Shown: positions 32,582 through 42,700 of the stretch, piece by piece
Layout of the letters: the number at the start of each line of letters is the position of its first letter
Numbering within the stretch: position 1 is the stretch's first letter
Assembly: GCA_046757645.1 (NCBI GenBank)
Contig: JBHHYS010000008.1
Coordinates: 1-43,275, forward strand
Origin: JBHHYS01 sp046757645
GTDB lineage: Bacteria; Acidobacteriota; Terriglobia; Acidiferrales; 2-02-FULL-67-57
Length of the DNA stretch: 43,275 nucleotides
Direction of reading: 5' to 3'
The notes under the pieces: model-generated
The model's database searches: none
What the model saw: only the letters and a program-made list of their open reading frames with translations
What the model was told of the DNA's origin: nothing
Made by a program: the position numbers and the translations under genes

Positions 32582-32749
32582 GGATGAACAGGCAGGAGAA
32601 AGGTTTGGCTCTCTCCCGGCTTCCCCTCGAAGGCCTCCGAGTCGTCCCCGCCGGGTAGAAGGGCACTCCTCTCCCCTCTTTCTTTGCCTTCAGCAGGACT
32701 TGGAAGCGCCCTGCTTGCCGAACCCCAGCGGGCTTACCCGGCGCTGCGC

Positions 32750-33163
32750 TCAGCTCCCCGGGGTGGGCACAGGAAAAGAGTCGTGCTCGTGAATCACCTT
32801 CCACCGCTTTCCCATCTTCTTAAAAATGAAGGTGTTTCGCGCCGTCCACCGAATTCGCTTCCCGGTTTTTCGATTCACCGCCTTGAAACGATACGTTCCA
32901 TAAAATACCCCGAGCCGACCACTGGCGACAAAGCGGCAGTCCCTGTTCAACCGGCTCTGAATATCTTTATGGGTGCGTAGGAAGTCGGCGACGGCTTTTC
33001 TCATCGGCCTCCAACCCACCACCTTCATTTTCGGCCCTTCCATGAAGACAAGAAGGTTCCGATTGTGCGCGTACACGCGTTCCACCCGCCGCATGTCGTT
33101 GTTTTGCAGGCCCTGGATCAACGTGTAGATGGCAGCCCGGATCGCTCTCTCTCCTGCGTTCAT
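32750..33163 (-). CDS. NTF2-like (SnoaL/DUF4440-type) protein
   Basis: The 137-residue product looks like a cone-shaped NTF2-like fold. A helical N-terminus (AAIYTLIQGLQNNDMRRVER) is followed by a HNRNLLVFMEGPKMKVVGW strand and a segment with WKVIHEHDSFPVP, the usual 'W-x-I-x-H-x-H-x-S' ending of ketosteroid-isomerase-like proteins. The ATG at 33163 has AAGGAGG eight bases upstream. The frame extends further up, with an ATG at 33265, but has no ribosome site there. No signal peptide is seen. Members bind or isomerise diverse small molecules; no function can be assigned. It is convergent with iclR and divergent from TonB-dependent receptor 1. Confidence 0.72.
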   Translation of the reverse strand: MNAGERAIRAAIYTLIQGLQNNDMRRVERVYAHNRNLLVFMEGPKMKVVGWRPMRKAVADFLRTHKDIQSRLNRDCRFVASGRLGVFYGTYRFKAVNRKTGKRIRWTARNTFIFKKMGKRWKVIHEHDSFPVPTPGS

Positions 33164-33558
33164 GTTGTTTTCCTCCTTGGTAGCCTCAGGTGATTCCCCC
33201 CCTGGGGTTCGCTCCAGCACCAACGTGTTTCCTGCTTGTTCTGAGGAGTAAGAATCGTTTGGCATGGTTGCCGGCGGTTTTCCCGCTGGGGGCTGATTGT
33301 ATATTTTCTTACAGACAAGCCCCCTTCTCTTGCCTAGTATAAATGAAAGTTGCTTTGCGCGATATGAAAGTCGGGCTTGGGGGTTGCCCAGCGGATGCCG
33401 GCTCTGATTCCCAATGGTTCCGAGGGATCTATTTCCCCACCCCCGGCGCTGTAATCGCGGCGGGGCTGGGGTGGAAATCGTCCGGCGCTTTCCTGGAATT
33501 TGCCCGGTCCGGGCACAACGGAACGAGTCCGACCATCTTTTCGCCAAGGGAGAAGGTC
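33164..33558. other. 395-base divergent intergenic region upstream of TonB receptor 1
   Basis: The space holds no convincing gene. A TATAAA at 33338-33343 could serve as a -10 box for receptor 1, and a TACAAT-like box on the minus strand near 33298 for the NTF2-like gene, but neither has a good -35 at 16-18 bases. The direct repeat ATGAAAGT occurs at 33342 and 33363. The receptor 1 frame is open from 33343, but those 72 codons do not resemble a signal peptide. Confidence 0.4.
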
Positions 33559-36500
33559 ATGACAAAAGGGAGATATTTCCAGGTGTGGAGGTGGGGATGG
33601 GTATTCTTGCTGATCCTTTTTGGACCCATCGCGGCCGCCAGCCAAGGTGAATCGGCTGCCCGGGCGTCCATCATCGGGACGGTAACCGACCCCGAGGGAG
33701 CCGTGGTCCCCGGGGTCCAAATAACTGTGACGAATACAGACACAGGAATCTCGCAAACCACCACGACGGACGATCTCGGGCGGTATGAGGTGCATTTTCT
33801 GATTCCGGGACCGTACTCGCTAACCGCTGCCGGGAGTGGATTCAAGACGCAAACCTACACGGGTATTGTTCTGACCGTCGGTCAGCAAGCGGTCATGGAT
33901 CTCACCCTGCAACTAGGCAAACGTGTCGAAACAGTTACCGTAACCAGCGCAACTCCTTTGGTGGATACGTCGACTTCCGACATCTCCTACTTGGTGGATG
34001 ACCGAAAGATGCGCGATCTGCCCCTGAACGGAAGAGACTTTGTTCAACTGGCGCTGCTGCAACCCGGTGTAACCGATATTGGCGGCATCAGCGGGGTGTC
34101 CCAAGTCACCACGGGTCCCAGCGGGAACACCAACGGGGGCAAATTCGCGGTCAACGGCCTCCCTTCGAAGAACATCACCTATCTGATTGACGGCTCGGAT
34201 GTGACCGATCCCCACGGAATCATCCCCACCCTTGGCGGCGCGACCGGTGCGGCGCTCGGCGTTGAAGCCATCAAAGAGTTTCGCATCATTACGACCAACT
34301 ACACCGCGGAGTATGGCCGGGAGGCCGGTGGCGTCATTGAGGCAATCATCACCAGTGGCACGAACCAATTCCACGGAAGTGCTTTTATTTTCCATCGGAA
34401 CGACAATCTGGATGCCAAAAACTTTTTTGACGATCCAGATCGCCGCATCCCGGAATTCAAGAGAAACCAATTTGGTTTTTCTCTCGGTGGCCCCATCAAG
34501 CGGGAGCGGACTTTCTTCTTTGCCAACTACGAAGGCCTGCGGGAAGACCTGGGCGTCACCCAAAGCTTTGTCGCGCCGAACCTGGCGGCGCGGCAAGGGG
34601 TCCTCCCCACCGGCTCCGTGGTGGTTGATCCGCGCATTGCGCCCTTCTTGGCCCTTTATCCCCTGCCCAATGGTCCCGATCTAGGTGACGGTACCGGGAT
34701 TGTCAACACCTCCGCCACCGAGCCCATTGATGAGGATTACTTCGTCGTCCGCATCGACCATCAATTGGGAAAGAATGATCGGATCTTCGGACGCTACCTG
34801 ATCGACGACAGCCGTTTTCAAGATCCTTTCGAAAGCACGGTCGTCCCGGGCTTTCCCGGCGAGGCCGATCTGCGAAACCAGTTCTTTACGGTTAGTGAAC
34901 AAAAATCCTTCTCCCCGACCATCGTCAACGAATTCCAGTTTTCCTTCAACCGGCAGAAAGCCATCGCCCTGCCCATCAAAGCCAACCCCGGTCTTGAAAC
35001 CTCGCTGACTCCCGCCCAAGCATTGGGCCAGCTGATCACGTTCGGGTTGCCCGCGCTCGGGCACAATTTCATCCTGCCGATTGGACAGTTCAACAACATC
35101 TTTCAAATCACCGACAACCTCTCGGTGGCCAGAGGTAGACACTTCTTGAAGTTTGGGGTTGACATCCGGCGGGTGCAGAACAATGGGCCCTTCGCGCTGG
35201 GTTTTTTGGGGCAGTACCAGTTTCAGAACTTGCAAAGTTTCTTGACGGCTCAGCCCACCATCTTCTTGGGTACAGTGCCGGAAAACGCCGACTCGGTTCG
35301 GGGCTACCGGGTTACGGATTGGGGAATCTACGTTCAGGACAATTTCCGCCTGGCCTCGAACCTGACCCTGAACCTGGGGCTTCGGTACGAAGGAAGCAGC
35401 AACCCCACGGAGGACAACGGCCGAATCGCCAATATCGTCAATCCCCTGACGGATACGGCGCCCACCGCGGGCGTCTTGCTCAACTCGCCGAAGGATCTTT
35501 TCGGACCGCGCATTGGATTGGCCTGGAGTCCGGATCCGAAGACGGCTGTCCGAGCAGGTTTTGGTATTTTCTACACCTTCCTCAACATCAATGAATACGG
35601 TGACACCCGTTTCTTGCCGCCGTTCTATGAACTCGCCTTGTCCATCTTGCCTCCTTTCTTGAATCCTCTGGGCGGTCCCATCGTCCTCCGGCCCTTTGGG
35701 ATTACCATCCCGAGTGAATTCAACTACAATCAGCCTACCGTCCACCATTTTAACTTAACCATCCAGCGGGCAGTGGATGCGAACACCTCCGTGCAAGTAG
35801 CTTACGTGGGGAGCCGTGGGTACCACCTGCTACGGTCGGGCAATATCAATACGCCGGTTCCCCGGATTTTGCCTGACGGGCGGACGTTCTTCCCCCCCGG
35901 CGCACCTCTTCGGAATCCCGCTTTCGGCCCCATGCTTTTCATCGGCAATGACGTGCAATCGTTCTACCATTCGCTTCAGCTGAGCATGCAAAGGAGGATG
36001 ACCCAGGGCCTGCAATTTCAGGGTTCCTATACGCTTTCCAAATCCATCGATGATGCCTCGGGGCCCTTCTTGAGCGACTTTGTTACGGGTGCAGGCCCTG
36101 TGCAAGACTACTTTTGCCGCAAGTGCGATCGGGCTCGCTCCGCCTGGGATGCGCGGCATAGCTTTGTCTTCAACTGGACCTATGATCTGCCTCTGGGGTC
36201 CGGCAAGAACTTCCTTTCCCAGGTCAGCGGAGGCCTAGGCAAGCTGGTGGAAGGATGGAGTGTCGGTGGCATCCTGAGCCTCCGCTCCGGACTGCCCTTT
36301 ACGCCTATCTTGGGCTTCAATAATTCAGCGGACGGCTCGATCTTTTTCGCCGATCGGCCCGATGTCGTGGGGCCATGTAGGATCACTGGCGACCCGGCAC
36401 AATGGTTCGATCCCAGTTGCTTCCGACTGCCACCGCCACGTACGTATGGTAACGCAGGACGAAATATCCTCACTGGACCGGACTTCAAAAATATTGATTT

Positions 36501-36747
36501 CGTGATCACCAAGGAGACTTCAATCAACGAAAGACTGCGGGTACAATTTCGCACTGAATTTTTCAATCTCACAAACCATCCTAACTTCGCGCCGCCCATC
36601 AACTCAACCGGCTTCAACGGGCGGGGCGGCAACGGGGAAATTATCTTCAACGATCTAAGTGGAATCCCGGTGGCCAGCGCCGGGCGAGTCTTTCGTACGG
36701 TAAACACTTCGCGACAGATTCAATTCGCCCTCAAGTTTCTTTTCTGA
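33559..36747 (+). CDS. TonB-dependent receptor, Oar-like, with carboxypeptidase-regulatory domain (receptor 1)
   Basis: This is a 1062-residue outer-membrane protein. A Sec signal peptide (about residues 1-29, hydrophobic WVFLLILFGPIAAAS) is followed by a carboxypeptidase-regulatory-like beta domain (SIIGTVTDPEGAVVPGVQI to about residue 120). A plug domain contains LPLNGRDF at 154-161 and DGSDVTDP, and a long beta-barrel ends RQIQFALKFLF, with the aromatic terminus needed for outer-membrane insertion. Such Oar-like proteins import large or complex substrates with TonB energy; specificity is unknown. The ATG at 33559 has a GGGAG ribosome site. It shares many blocks with receptor 2, for example the SKSIDDASGPFLSDF stretch, so the two are paralogues with divergent loops. 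Confidence 0.93.
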   Translation: MTKGRYFQVWRWGWVFLLILFGPIAAASQGESAARASIIGTVTDPEGAVVPGVQITVTNTDTGISQTTTTDDLGRYEVHFLIPGPYSLTAAGSGFKTQTYTGIVLTVGQQAVMDLTLQLGKRVETVTVTSATPLVDTSTSDISYLVDDRKMRDLPLNGRDFVQLALLQPGVTDIGGISGVSQVTTGPSGNTNGGKFAVNGLPSKNITYLIDGSDVTDPHGIIPTLGGATGAALGVEAIKEFRIITTNYTAEYGREAGGVIEAIITSGTNQFHGSAFIFHRNDNLDAKNFFDDPDRRIPEFKRNQFGFSLGGPIKRERTFFFANYEGLREDLGVTQSFVAPNLAARQGVLPTGSVVVDPRIAPFLALYPLPNGPDLGDGTGIVNTSATEPIDEDYFVVRIDHQLGKNDRIFGRYLIDDSRFQDPFESTVVPGFPGEADLRNQFFTVSEQKSFSPTIVNEFQFSFNRQKAIALPIKANPGLETSLTPAQALGQLITFGLPALGHNFILPIGQFNNIFQITDNLSVARGRHFLKFGVDIRRVQNNGPFALGFLGQYQFQNLQSFLTAQPTIFLGTVPENADSVRGYRVTDWGIYVQDNFRLASNLTLNLGLRYEGSSNPTEDNGRIANIVNPLTDTAPTAGVLLNSPKDLFGPRIGLAWSPDPKTAVRAGFGIFYTFLNINEYGDTRFLPPFYELALSILPPFLNPLGGPIVLRPFGITIPSEFNYNQPTVHHFNLTIQRAVDANTSVQVAYVGSRGYHLLRSGNINTPVPRILPDGRTFFPPGAPLRNPAFGPMLFIGNDVQSFYHSLQLSMQRRMTQGLQFQGSYTLSKSIDDASGPFLSDFVTGAGPVQDYFCRKCDRARSAWDARHSFVFNWTYDLPLGSGKNFLSQVSGGLGKLVEGWSVGGILSLRSGLPFTPILGFNNSADGSIFFADRPDVVGPCRITGDPAQWFDPSCFRLPPPRTYGNAGRNILTGPDFKNIDFVITKETSINERLRVQFRTEFFNLTNHPNFAPPINSTGFNGRGGNGEIIFNDLSGIPVASAGRVFRTVNTSRQIQFALKFLF

Positions 36748-36777
36748 TCATTCTGCCTTATGGCCGTATGATTTGGC

Positions 36778-36807
36778 CGGAGCTAGTCTCCACCGTGCAT
36801 AGCTCCG
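36778..36807. repeat. Perfect 8-bp inverted repeat downstream of receptor 1
   Basis: CGGAGCTA (36778-36785) and TAGCTCCG (36800-36807) can form a hairpin with a 14-base loop, 30 bases after the receptor 1 stop. There is no U-tract, so it may be a weak terminator or a regulatory hairpin. Confidence 0.35.
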
Positions 36808-36960
36808 ACTCGGGCAGGCAAGTCGACACTCCCGCTCGGGCGGAATCACATTTCCGAGAACGGGCGGGGAGAGAATTGCCCATAGCCACGAGGCTGATCC
36901 CGGTGTTAGGCTAAATGGCAGCTCGCTGAACAGTTTTCTATCGTGTCAAGCCGCAAGAAC

Positions 36961-37968
36961 ATGCGCGAATTCGGGGTAGGCTTTCTGGGGATTGATATTG
37001 GGGTGAAAGAGATCGTCCGTCTCACCCGGTTGGCCGAAGAACAGAACTTCGGAACTTGTTGGCTTGCGGAAGATTATTTTTACCGGGGGGCTTTTTCCCT
37101 GGCCGCTACGTGCGCGGCTCAGACAAAGTCAATCCGAATCGGCATTGGGGTCATCAACCCCTACACCCGACATCCGGCACTGACCGCCATGGAGGTGGCC
37201 GGGTTGGCCGAGGCAGCCGGTGCGGAGCGGGTGATTCTCGGTCTGGGCGCTTCCGTCAAATCCTGGATCGAAAAAATGAACATACCGTATTCGAGACCGA
37301 GACGCTCGCTCCAAGAAGCAGTGGAAATCATCAGGCCGATGCTGCGGGGCGAAGCCCTCACTTATGCCGGGCAGCAATTCCAGGTCTCGGGTATCAAATT
37401 TGCCTTTTCCCCGGTCTCCGCAGCGGTGCCCATCTATCTGGGAGTGGTCGGACCCAAAAACCTCGAATTGGCGGGGGAGATTGCTGACGGCGTGCTTCTG
37501 AGTGTGATGACCAGTCCGCAATACGTGCGGTACGCTCTGGAACAGATTCGCAACGGCGCCCGCAAGCGGGGGCGGACTATGGATGACTTTGACCTCCAGG
37601 CCTACTTGCTTATTTCGATTGACAAAGACCGAAAGCGCGCCCGAGACGCCATTAAGCCTTTTATCGGGACCTTAATCGGTATGGCCGGATTCTTCGGTCC
37701 CGACCCCCTCTTGACTTCTACCGGACTGCGCCCCGAAGAGATCAAGCCGTTGACCGAAGTGGCTCTGAAAGGGGGCGACGTCAGCCCGCTGGTGTCTGAT
37801 TGGATGCTGGACACGTTCACAATTTCGGGAACCCCGGAAGAATGCCAGGAGAGTTTGCATCGGCTGCTCGAGGCGGGATTGACTTCGCCGGTGGCATTTG
37901 AAATCCCCGGTATGAATTTTGAAGAAGTAATCCGAAACGTCAGACAATTTCTTTTCTCGGCGAACTGA
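36961..37968 (+). CDS. LLM-class (luciferase-like) flavin or F420-dependent oxidoreductase
   Basis: The 335-residue TIM-barrel protein resembles luciferase-like monooxygenases and F420-dependent 5,10-methylenetetrahydromethanopterin reductase-type enzymes. Visible motifs are REFGVGFLGIDIGVKEIV, EEQNFGTCWLAEDYFYRG, IRIGIGVINPYTRHP (the usual beta strand and turn after helix 3), a GPKNLELAGEIADGVLLSV segment near the cofactor site, and SGTPEECQESLHRLLEAG at the C-terminus. The cofactor (FMN or F420) cannot be decided. The ATG at 36961 matches family N-termini; an upstream GTG at 36943 is an alternative, and neither has a clear ribosome site. It is followed by the convergent NCS1 permease. Confidence 0.88.
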   Translation: MREFGVGFLGIDIGVKEIVRLTRLAEEQNFGTCWLAEDYFYRGAFSLAATCAAQTKSIRIGIGVINPYTRHPALTAMEVAGLAEAAGAERVILGLGASVKSWIEKMNIPYSRPRRSLQEAVEIIRPMLRGEALTYAGQQFQVSGIKFAFSPVSAAVPIYLGVVGPKNLELAGEIADGVLLSVMTSPQYVRYALEQIRNGARKRGRTMDDFDLQAYLLISIDKDRKRARDAIKPFIGTLIGMAGFFGPDPLLTSTGLRPEEIKPLTEVALKGGDVSPLVSDWMLDTFTISGTPEECQESLHRLLEAGLTSPVAFEIPGMNFEEVIRNVRQFLFSAN

Positions 37969-37977
37969 TTGCGGACT

Positions 37978-38001
37978 CGCGGATCAGTGTAGGTTTCCGC
38001 G
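37978..38001. terminator. Possible weak hairpin between convergent LLM and permease genes
   Basis: CGCGGA (37978-37983) and TCCGCG (37996-38001) pair with a 12-base loop in the 71-base gap between the two stop codons. The short stem and missing U-tract make termination uncertain. Confidence 0.25.
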
Positions 38002-38039
38002 TCGAGCCCGCCGGCTCCGAGCAGACCCGGGCGGCGCAC

Positions 38040-39365
38040 CTAGTTGCGGACAAGAGCAAAGCGCTTGGTGGGGCGCTTGGCCCGGTAGGCGAGCAGTTTC
38101 ATCCCGGCAAAATAGAGCAGTCCACTGACGAGAATCGAATTGAGGGAGGCGATCCCGTCCGGGATTACATAAGCAGCCAGGAAACCCGCCAGCCAGGCAA
38201 GAACTCCCACCGGGTTGATCCATTCACAGGAATGGGGAAGCGAAAGCATCGGGCGACCCGCCGCCAGCGCGGCCCGATCGCGCTTCAGGATGAAATAGTC
38301 GACAATCAGGATGCCGCCGATGGGGGGAATGGCCACCCCCAGAACGAGCAGAAAATCTACGAAGTGCTCCAGAATTCCAATAATCGAAAACCCGGTGCCG
38401 ATTCCCCCCAGCAGCGCGGTGACCACGCCGCGGTTGACCCGCCACCGGAAAAGCGCTTGGAGGGCATTGGTGAGGTGGAGAGAGGAGCCGTAGAGATTCA
38501 CGTCGTTGATCTTGACCGTAGCCAGGCTGACCACCGTGACCCCCAGCCAACCCGCGACGTTGAAGATGATGCTGATTACGTTCTGGGTTCGAACCGCATG
38601 GGCGAGCAGCACCGCCGCCAGACCGATTCCCAGCTCACCCAGGAAGGTGGAAATCAGCGTCATCCAAAAAACATCCTTGCCCGTGCGGCAGAAACGCGCA
38701 ATATCAGGGGTGACGACAGCCCCCAGCATGTAGCCGCCCGCCACCATGGTGGCTCCGGTCGCCAGGGCCAGCTCGGGCCCGGGCGCCGGCAGGCGCACCA
38801 ATTCGCCCAGGGACTCCGTGGCCAGCACGCGGTAGAGGCCATAGCCCACCACGGCGACAAAGGCTGGCACCGTGACGCTGGCCGTCCAGGCGAGCCAACG
38901 GAATCCAAAGATGGCAATCAGGGTGACAAAAAAACCGGTGAGGAGGGAACAGAGCGGCAAACCGAGATGGCCCCCGGTGGCCCGATTGACCGCGTCGGCG
39001 AAGATCGAGTTCTGGACCCCGAACCACGCCGTGGAGCCGACCGCCACGACCAAGCTCATCAGACCAGAACCGAATTTGCCAAAGCCGCTCCAGCGAGCCA
39101 GCACACCCGTGGGCAAGCCTTCCCAAGCTCCGGCAATCCCGATGAGGAGAGAGACGATCTCCAGCAAGACGCTGCCAATGATGATGGCCCAAAAAGCCGT
39201 CCAAAACGTCATCCCGTAGCCCAAGGCCGCGCCGAGCACGAACTGGGACATCGCGGTGAGCACGCCCAGGCGAACCCAGAGGACGTCACGCATAGGTCGC
39301 CGGGAGGCGGGCGGAACCCGCTCCAAGGCAAAATCATCCACAAAAACCGTGGGTTTATCGTGCAT
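38040..39365 (-). CDS. NCS1-family permease (cytosine/purine/allantoin type)
   Basis: The 441-residue protein has twelve predicted membrane helices. Family-typical segments are GAWEGLPTGVLARWSGFGKF near helix 3, STAWFGVQNSIFADAV in helix 4, a helix-7/8 region with GYMLGAVVTPDIARFCRT, and PPIGGILIVDYFILKRD near helix 10. It is closest in layout to CodB cytosine permease. NCS1 proteins import nucleobases, hydantoins and allantoin with H+ or Na+. The ATG at 39365 has a weak ribosome site. It is divergent from receptor 2 and convergent with the LLM enzyme. A nitrogenous ring substrate would fit the HyuAB, RidA and LLM genes. Confidence 0.9.
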   Translation of the reverse strand: MHDKPTVFVDDFALERVPPASRRPMRDVLWVRLGVLTAMSQFVLGAALGYGMTFWTAFWAIIIGSVLLEIVSLLIGIAGAWEGLPTGVLARWSGFGKFGSGLMSLVVAVGSTAWFGVQNSIFADAVNRATGGHLGLPLCSLLTGFFVTLIAIFGFRWLAWTASVTVPAFVAVVGYGLYRVLATESLGELVRLPAPGPELALATGATMVAGGYMLGAVVTPDIARFCRTGKDVFWMTLISTFLGELGIGLAAVLLAHAVRTQNVISIIFNVAGWLGVTVVSLATVKINDVNLYGSSLHLTNALQALFRWRVNRGVVTALLGGIGTGFSIIGILEHFVDFLLVLGVAIPPIGGILIVDYFILKRDRAALAAGRPMLSLPHSCEWINPVGVLAWLAGFLAAYVIPDGIASLNSILVSGLLYFAGMKLLAYRAKRPTKRFALVRN

Positions 39366-39437
39366 CGCTCTGTATGAGCTGTGAGGCGGTCCGGGACCGT
39401 TCGCCGCTCACGACCGCTCTGTCCTTGTGGCCTCGGA

Positions 39438-39465
39438 CTGATACTGAATCCCAGGAAAAATGCAA
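39438..39465 (-). promoter_or_regulatory. Candidate promoter of the NCS1 permease gene
   Basis: On the minus strand TTGCAT (39460-39465) and TATCAG (39438-39443) are separated by 16 bases. The leader to the ATG at 39365 would be about 65 bases. Confidence 0.35.
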
Positions 39466-39582
39466 GAAAAATCTGCTTGGCCGTGGGGGTGGGGGCAGCA
39501 GTCGAGGCGCTTCTGCGGCCACTCCTTGCCCGGAGCTGCGCTCGGGGGAGGCGGGGAAGAGGTTGCGAAACGGTTATTTTGC

Positions 39583-39611
39583 TTGACAACCGCAGGGGCA
39601 GGAAGTAGGAT
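39583..39611 (+). promoter_or_regulatory. Strong promoter of TonB receptor 2
   Basis: A perfect TTGACA (39583-39588) is followed after 17 bases by TAGGAT (39606-39611). Inverted arms CGGTT (39571-39575) and AACCG (39588-39592) flank the -35. The leader to the ATG at 39736 is about 118 bases and contains no recognised riboswitch. Confidence 0.65.
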
Positions 39612-39614
39612 TTA

Positions 39615-39630
39615 TGAAATTTAGGTTTCA
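39615..39630. promoter_or_regulatory. TGAAA-N6-TTTCA palindrome, candidate IclR/KdgR-like operator
   Basis: TGAAA (39615-39619) and TTTCA (39626-39630) form an inverted repeat at the predicted transcription start of receptor 2. KdgR, an IclR-family regulator of keto-deoxy sugar acid genes, binds sites built on TGAAA...TTTCA, though usually with 5 bases between the arms. Control by the IclR gene at 31712 is inference. Confidence 0.4.
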
Positions 39631-39735
39631 CGAAGTAAAAATGCGGTCTTTCGGCCAGTGCTCTGCTCCCGGTTGGGGGCCGAACTCATACCAACGCCGA
39701 GGGCATTCCCAGATCCGAACTGAGGAGAAAAAGAG

Positions 39736-42700
39736 ATGGGCAAGAGGGCTTTGGCGCGGCTAGTTTGGATTGTTGCTCCCCTGCTGATCCTGGTGAGTTC
39801 TCTCCCGGTGCAGGGGCAAACCACCACGGCGGCTCTCCGGGGCACGGTCACAGATCCGGCCGGAGCAGTCGTCCCCGGAGCGACGATTACCGTGCGTAAC
39901 GTCGATACCGGCCGAACCTACACCACGGAAACCAACGACTTGGGTGTGTATTTCATACCGGGACTCCCGCCCGGAAGCTACACCGTGACCGCCGAGAAAG
40001 AAGGGTTCCAGCGACTGGTTCGGGAGGGCATTGTCCTGATGGTCAACCAAGAGGGGGTAGCTGACCTCAGCCTGGCGCTGGGGACGATCGCCCAGGAGGT
40101 GGTGGTGCGGGAAGGTGTCTCCTTGGTCGAAACCGAAGGGGCCACCATCAGCGGCGTGGTCGAAGAGAAGCAAATTAAGGAACTGCCGTTGAACGCGCGG
40201 GATTTCTACCAACTCGCCTTGCTCGAACCCGGCGTGGCTTCCATCGCCACCAATGCTTTCCAAAGCCCCTGGCAGAACACCACCAACGGCAAATTTGCCG
40301 CCAACGGCATGCGCCCCACGATGAACACTACGGTTCTGGACGGCTCGGAAGTCAGCGACCCGGGTCACAACCAGCCGTTGGGCGGAGTTTCGGGGGCCGC
40401 TTTTGGGGTAGACGGCACGCGCGAGTTCCGGGTGCTCACCAATATGTACACCGCCGAGTTCGGCCGGAATGGGGGTGCGGTGGTGCAGGCGGTGACCAGT
40501 TCAGGATCCAATACGGTGCACGGGTCCGTCTATGAGTTCATCCGCAACGATACGCTCGATGCGCGGAATTTCTTTGACGACCCTACTGCCCCCATACCCA
40601 AGCTGCGCCGGAATCAGTTTGGCTTTAGCCTGGGCGGTCCGATTGCCAAGGACCGAACCTTTTTCTTCTTCAACTACGAGGGTTTCCGAGAGCGCAAGGG
40701 CGAGACGCAATCATTCACTACTTTCACCGCAGCGCAGCGGGTGGGCGCCGCTCCGGAGATTGTACCCTTCCTGAACTTTTACCCGCTTCCTAATGTCCCA
40801 GGGAGCTCGACGCACCGGACTTCCGCCGTGCGGGAAACGGACGAGGACTATTTTGTGATCCGGGTGGACCATCAGTTAGGCTCCAATGACTCCCTGACCG
40901 TGCGGTACTTGTTTGACGAGGGAGACTCGCTGCAACCCTTTATGAGCACTCCGGTGCCAGGCTTTGAAGGTCTAGTAGATAACCGCAACCAGTTTTTGGT
41001 CATCACCGAGCAGCACACTTTCAGCCCTAGCCTGCTCAACGTATTCCGGGCCTCGTTCAATCGCCTCAATTACACCCAGGCACCAGCCCGGGTGGACCCC
41101 GGGTTGTCGATTGCTCTCGGCCTAGAGGAAAAGCCCATCGGCCAGATCAGCGTGGGGGGCCTCCCGCCCCTGGGGCATGCGCTCACCATTCCTGTGGGCC
41201 AACAAGCCAACATCTTCCACTTCCTGGACAATCTCACCTATAGCGTGGGGAAGCACGTTGTTAAGGCGGGGGTGGATGTCCGCCGCTTTCAGGTGAATGG
41301 ACCTTTCGATCTAGGGGTCAACGGGAGCTACACTTTCTTTTCTCCGGCTGACTTTGTGGCGGGCAATGTGGGATTCTTCCTCGGCACCTCCCCGACCAGC
41401 CCCGATTCCAACCGAGGCTACCGGCAAACCAACTTCGCGGCTTTCTTCCAGGATGAGTTTCGAGTGACTCCGAACCTGACGCTGAATCTGGGGCTGCGCT
41501 ATGAGTACAATAGCAGCCCCTCAGAACAGCATGGCCGAAATGCCAACATCCGGGATCCCCTCAACGACACCTCCACCACCGTGGGCAAGATCTTCGATCC
41601 CCCGGCTGCCCTGTTTGCGCCGCGCTTGGGGGTGGCCTGGTCTCCCTTTGGCCACGGAAGGACGGTGATCCGGGGAGGGATTGGAATGTTCTACGACTTA
41701 ATCAAGCAGGATATCTACGGCGACGTGCGCTGGCTGCCGCCCTTCTTTGACCTCGTTCTGGGTGGCTTTGGTCCTGGAACATTTCGCAACCTGGGGGTGA
41801 TCCTGCCCTTCGGAATCAGCGTACCGATTCAGTTCGACATCGATCAGCCTTACGCCCTTGCCTATAACGTCCAAATCCAGCAGGAGCTCACGCCAAACAC
41901 CTTGCTGACGGTTGGTTACGTGGGTTCGCGCGGCAACCACTTGACGCGGAGTGGAGAAGCAAATCCAAGCCGGATAGACCCGGCCACCGGAGCTCACGAC
42001 CCCGCCTTGGGGCTCTTGAATCCCAACTTCGGTTCCATCCTCCAGATCGTGACCGATGCCCAGTCATTCTACAACTCGTTCCAGTTGGGCTTGGAGCGGC
42101 GCTTCAGCCAGGGGCTCTTCTTCCAGGCTTCCTACACCCTGTCGAAGTCGATTGACGATGCCTCGGGCCCCTTCCTGAGCGATTTTCTCTCCGAAATTGG
42201 TGTGACTCAGGATCTCTTTGATCGGAAAAACAATCGGGGTCTTTCCGCTTATGACGCCCGCCACAACTTCGTCTTCAATATCCTCTACGAACTGCCCTTC
42301 GGTCCCGGGAAGAGCTTCAGCTCTGACGTGACCGGCGCCGCCGCGCGGCTGGTGGAAGGCTGGCAGATTGGCAGCATCCTGACCCTGAATTCTGCCTTTC
42401 CGTTTACGGTGCGCCATGCTGACAATCCCTCTCAAACCGGAGCGGTTTTCTTCGCCGACCGGCCGGACCTGGTCCCGGGCCGGACGTGCGAGGCCACCGG
42501 CGACCCGCTTCAGTGGTTTGACCCCAGCGCCTTTCAGCCGGCGCAGACGGGCTTCTTCGGCACCGCGGGCCGGAATATCTGCCGGGGTCCGGATTTCAAG
42601 AATCTTGACTTTTCCATTCTGAAGAACACCCAGGTCAGCGAGCGGGTAAACATCCAGTTCCGGGTCGAGTTCTTCAATCTCACCAACCATCCCAACTTCG

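Noticed and set aside
33343..33558. N-terminal extension of receptor 1 by 72 codons
   Set aside because: The extension is not signal-like, and it would bury the clear signal peptide starting at 33559.
36778..36807. Intrinsic terminator of receptor 1
   Set aside because: The stem is perfect, but the loop is large and no T-run follows, so it is listed only as an inverted repeat.
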